64,000 bases of DNA from Mytilus californianus (lineage: Eukaryota; Mollusca; Bivalvia; Mytilida; Mytilidae), in NCBI RefSeq assembly GCF_021869535.1, contig NW_026262668.1, positions 24,185,732 to 24,249,731 on the forward strand. The letters run 5' to 3'. A program made the translations under genes and the position numbers. Positions 60,725-64,000 of the stretch are shown here, one piece after another. The notes under the pieces were generated by a model. The model saw nothing but the letters and a program-made list of their open reading frames with translations. It was not told where the DNA came from and did no database searches. Numbering within the stretch: position 1 is the stretch's first letter; the number at the start of each line of letters is the position of its first letter.

Positions 60725-62760
60725 TAATGTTTGATATGCAAAGTAGGACAACCGGAATCATTTGCGGAATACTTGGTTTGACTAGAGGAAATGAAGGTAT
60801 ATTGAACAAGGACAGAACTCGCAACAAACCACCTACGGACCCCTCAAAGGGTTGTCGCAAGCGTGACACTCTCTTTACACGAGGCATCATATATATCTCG
60901 TCTCCATTATGAACGCCCATCGCTGCTTATATATCAATACACTCCGCAGAGCCCCAGTCATCATTTGTATTATATGGAAATAAAGATTTAAAAGGGGTTG
61001 ATCAAAATAATAATTTGAGTTAAGACACACAACGAAATGAGAAACAACAGTTTACCCAAAAAAAGAAGAAAATAAGCCAAACAACTTAAGATTGAGCCAC
61101 ACAATCCCACAAAAAAAACGTTACTATAAGTTACTACGAAAGGCTAAGCTCCATTTGAAATTTTATATTCGAAGCTTTGTCTTCTTTAATAATATGAATG
61201 TTCTTTTTCTGGCCATTTTTTTCTGTGTTTCATTGTTAAACTTTCCCTATGCTCACCGCGTAGATGGATAGGATTGGGCCGAGACTGTCGCTCCCAAATT
61301 TGGACGATGGTCCATAATACATAGCTAATTGGAACTGAAATTACTTTCATGCAATTGTGAGGTTGGATGCTGAAAATCTGATTTAAACCACCACTTTCAT
61401 TTTAATATGTCTGTACCAAGTCAGGACTGGATGTTATATTTTCATATAATATGAGGATTAAGACAGGAATTTTGTCATCTGATGTTGCTGTGTCTTCTTT
61501 CCATATTTGACCCTAGATTTAAAACATGTCAGATTCTAGCTCGTCTCTGATCAATTTGTTCCAAACTGTTTACATGGTTTATGGCTTCACATTTTGTTTA
61601 GTTGCTTGGTGAGGGCAATGAATTTTGATAACTTCTTATATTCGGTCAATGAAACATTGATTATCACTAACCCCACATCTCCATTTATGACTATATTAAG
61701 CCTTATGGCTAAACTTTCAAACCAAGACAATTTTTTTTTAATTTCCCTCATTGTTTGTTAAACTAGCTTCACGGATTTATAACTATGCATTATCTGTAAA
61801 AATTAACACTAAGCCGTTCAATGAACTTTTTACAGATCTATAAATAAGTTTTTAAATGAACATACAAAATAATAATTAAAAATACAAAAATAAACCGTCT
61901 TTACGCTCAATTAATATTATCCCCACTTAAAGCTGATTGTATTCCATTTTCTATTCTTTCATAGTAATAATGGAGCGAAAAATATTGCATGATAGTTAAA
62001 TCTTATCGACTATCGTGTGTCGCACCTCGTAAATTTAAAAAATACTTTTTGGTTCAAATCATGAAAAGGACAAAACCATTCTGTTATTTAACACTGTCAA
62101 TCAAAATTGCAGGTGCAAATGACTACTCGGTTAGAAAATTTGACTTTTTATATACATATCTACCCCTGGTGTCATTACGGGCAGATTGATCACCGATAAG
62201 GAAGAATCTCGTGAGAGGATATGACGGGTCTTAATATGAATTCGTACAAATAAAAAGAAACACGCCGTTTATAACATTTGTGACCTGTTGTATTGAACAA
62301 TCAATCAACAGACAATAGATTATCTGCCCTTTGAAGATGTGCGCGTCAAATCTCGTTTATTTTAATCTCACGAGATCTCTATCTGTAATATTTTGTAATT
62401 AGCAAAGATTCTTTATTTGGCAGTACAATGAAATAACAGTTGAAACTAAAGTTTAAAAATAATAAGGGATTTCTCTCCCATTCCCTTTTCAGACGTTTTT
62501 TTTTTTAAATAGACAATACTTTCCTGTCATATTCAAGTATATTTCATTTGGTCCTTTAGGTAAATGTATTCATACGATTTATAAAGAAATTTAAATTTCT
62601 TTAAACGATTTAGCTTATTGATTGATTGAAAGAATGAATGACAGAACGAATAACTAAACATGAATTAACTAATTTCAGACAGGATTATTACTGACATCAT
62701 ATGAGGGTCTGGATTGGGAGGGTGAGGGGGTCCTTCATTTCTGTTTTCTTTAATTTTTTA
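60725..62760. other. Downstream flank, no supported gene
   Basis: AT-rich sequence with short chance frames. Nothing recognisable beyond a weak repeat piece near 61,090. Confidence 0.45.
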
Positions 62761-62762
62761 GG

Positions 62763-62905
62763 CCATTGTCCTATATTCTTTATAATTTTTGCTCATTATT
62801 CTCTATTCTTTATATTTTAGCACCTCATTATTTTCTATTCTTTATTTTTTGGTCCATTTTGCGCTATTCTTTATATTTTTTGCCCATTATTCTGTATTCT
62901 GTAAA
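62763..62905. repeat. Degenerate tandem array, about 31-bp unit
   Basis: About five units of TATTCTTTATATTTTTGCCC with variants, pyrimidine-rich on the plus strand. The 63-codon frame over it is an artefact. Confidence 0.75.
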
Positions 62906-63359
62906 TCCCCATCCTCACCCTCTCATATGCTTTAAAGAATATATTATTTATTTATAACACATATTTCTCTTTCATCATACATAATCTAGTATCCGTTTGC
63001 ACTAATGATAAATATTCAACCTTTTAGAAAAGAGCAAAAACTGAATTGGACCTGAGAAAGAACTTATATTTAAGTGCAGATCCAGGATTCTCTAATTCTT
63101 CGTCAATTTATCCCTTTCTGCACCATTGTATAAAAAAAATTTAATCAACGTGTGGTTCGTTTCATCTAAGTTCTTCATTGGTTAAAATCCGATTATGACG
63201 TCGAATTTACCTGCTTTCCTCTGAATTTCCTTTTGTGACGGCATGAAAAAAGGCGACCATGCCTGATGACGTCACATAGAAAGAACACATCTTTTTACAG
63301 ATCATTCGAAAAGACGGAATAAGTTTGCCTGCATATTGTTTTAAAATCATTAGAGAAAC

Positions 63360-63520
63360 AGATTCTACCACCAAATCTCGTGTAATACGATATTTATCCA
63401 CTCTCGACAGTTAAATTTTAAATATTTAAAACGCTCGGCGAGCCTCGCGTTTTAAATTTGAAAATTTAACTGTCTCGAGTGGATAAATATCGTATCACAC
63501 TCGATGCAGTGGTAGAATCT
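63360..63520. repeat. 161-bp snap-back palindrome with a GC-rich centre
   Basis: The left arm, from AGATTCTACCACCAAATCTC through TACGATATTTATCCACTC, is the near-exact inverse of the right arm, which ends GTGGTAGAATCT. The centre is AAAACGCTCGGCGAGCCTCG. It resembles the palindrome at 41,253 in design, though not in sequence. Probably a foldback or miniature inverted-repeat element. Confidence 0.9.
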
Positions 63521-64000
63521 ATATTTTTATTTAAGGAATGACTGTAACATTTTTTTCTGTGTATGAAGAAAAAACATCAAGAATGTGATGCACACTGAAT
63601 AAGGGGTTATCTAAAAGTGTGCACCACATTTTTGAGGTTATTTCGAATAGACAGCCATTCATTATAATTTAATTCTAAATTCCATTTTTAAGGAGTAAAT
63701 CATGAAAAAAACGTTGATTACGTCACGATTACATGACAAAATTATGTCTATGAGCTGATAGACAAAAAACTTTCAGCCAATCAGAAGACGTGTTACATCC
63801 AAAATTAAATTATTTGAGAGTGTGAAACACAATCAAATATTTTCACGTAAAACAAAAAGTTTTGTCATTTAGAACCTTTGTTCAACTTTGTACAAATAAT
63901 AAAAATTGAAAGTTCTTTGCCATATTAAGGCACCCCTTACAATAGATTTCTCTACAATGCATGTGCATTCTGCGCATGTTTGACGTGCGAATCCGCTTAA
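63521..64000. other. Window end, no supported gene
   Basis: AT-rich sequence beyond the palindrome; nothing recognised. Confidence 0.45.

Noticed and set aside
1-64000. tRNA, rRNA, CRISPR arrays, bacterial-type operons or viral genes.
   Set aside because: None seen by eye on either strand; sequence character is that of an animal nuclear genome. A tRNA or covariance-model search could still find small RNA genes.

Overview
The window is AT-rich, gene-poor animal nuclear DNA that holds one confident protein-coding gene, a two-exon Hox gene on the + strand. The N-terminal SSYFVNS motif, the YPWM hexapeptide and the homeodomain identify it as Hox5, the Sex combs reduced (Scr) class. The intron, the dispersed repeats (pieces such as ACGCGCGTCTGGCG and GTTGTCTCATTGGCAATCAT) and the GGGCCCCGCC element fit a bivalve mollusc. 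My best guess is a Mytilus-like mussel; this rests on recognising repeats, not on a search.

Layout. Bases 1 to about 26,100 are upstream flank without a supported gene. They hold microsatellites, short tandem arrays, dispersed repeats, a 2.04-kb inverted-repeat transposon at 9,914-11,954 with a smaller element inserted in one arm, and a 33-bp minisatellite at 22.9-23.1 kb. The stretch from about 16.2 to 22.85 kb is poor in repeats. Candidate promoter and leader signals lie at 26,140-26,544. Coding exon 1 is 26,567-27,101, a 25,166-bp intron follows, and coding exon 2 with the homeodomain is 52,268-52,557. The first third of the intron is nearly repeat-free; the rest carries a GGGCCCCGC element, snap-back hairpins, a probable hAT-type miniature element and several dispersed repeats. 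The 3' flank to 64,000 has candidate polyadenylation signals, more dispersed repeats, a roughly 145-bp tandem array, and a near-perfect 161-bp palindrome at 63.4 kb. No Hox4, Lox5 or mir-10 was found.

The Hox5 product would be a 274-residue nuclear transcription factor that binds DNA through its homeodomain and PBC-class cofactors through YPWM. The most distinctive non-genic observations are the transposon with 6-bp flanking duplications and an internal nested element whose empty site is preserved in the opposite arm, a possible spliced upstream ORF in the Hox5 leader, and two palindromes with GC-rich centres. Most other open frames are chance or repeat-derived frames in AT-rich DNA and are not annotated as genes.
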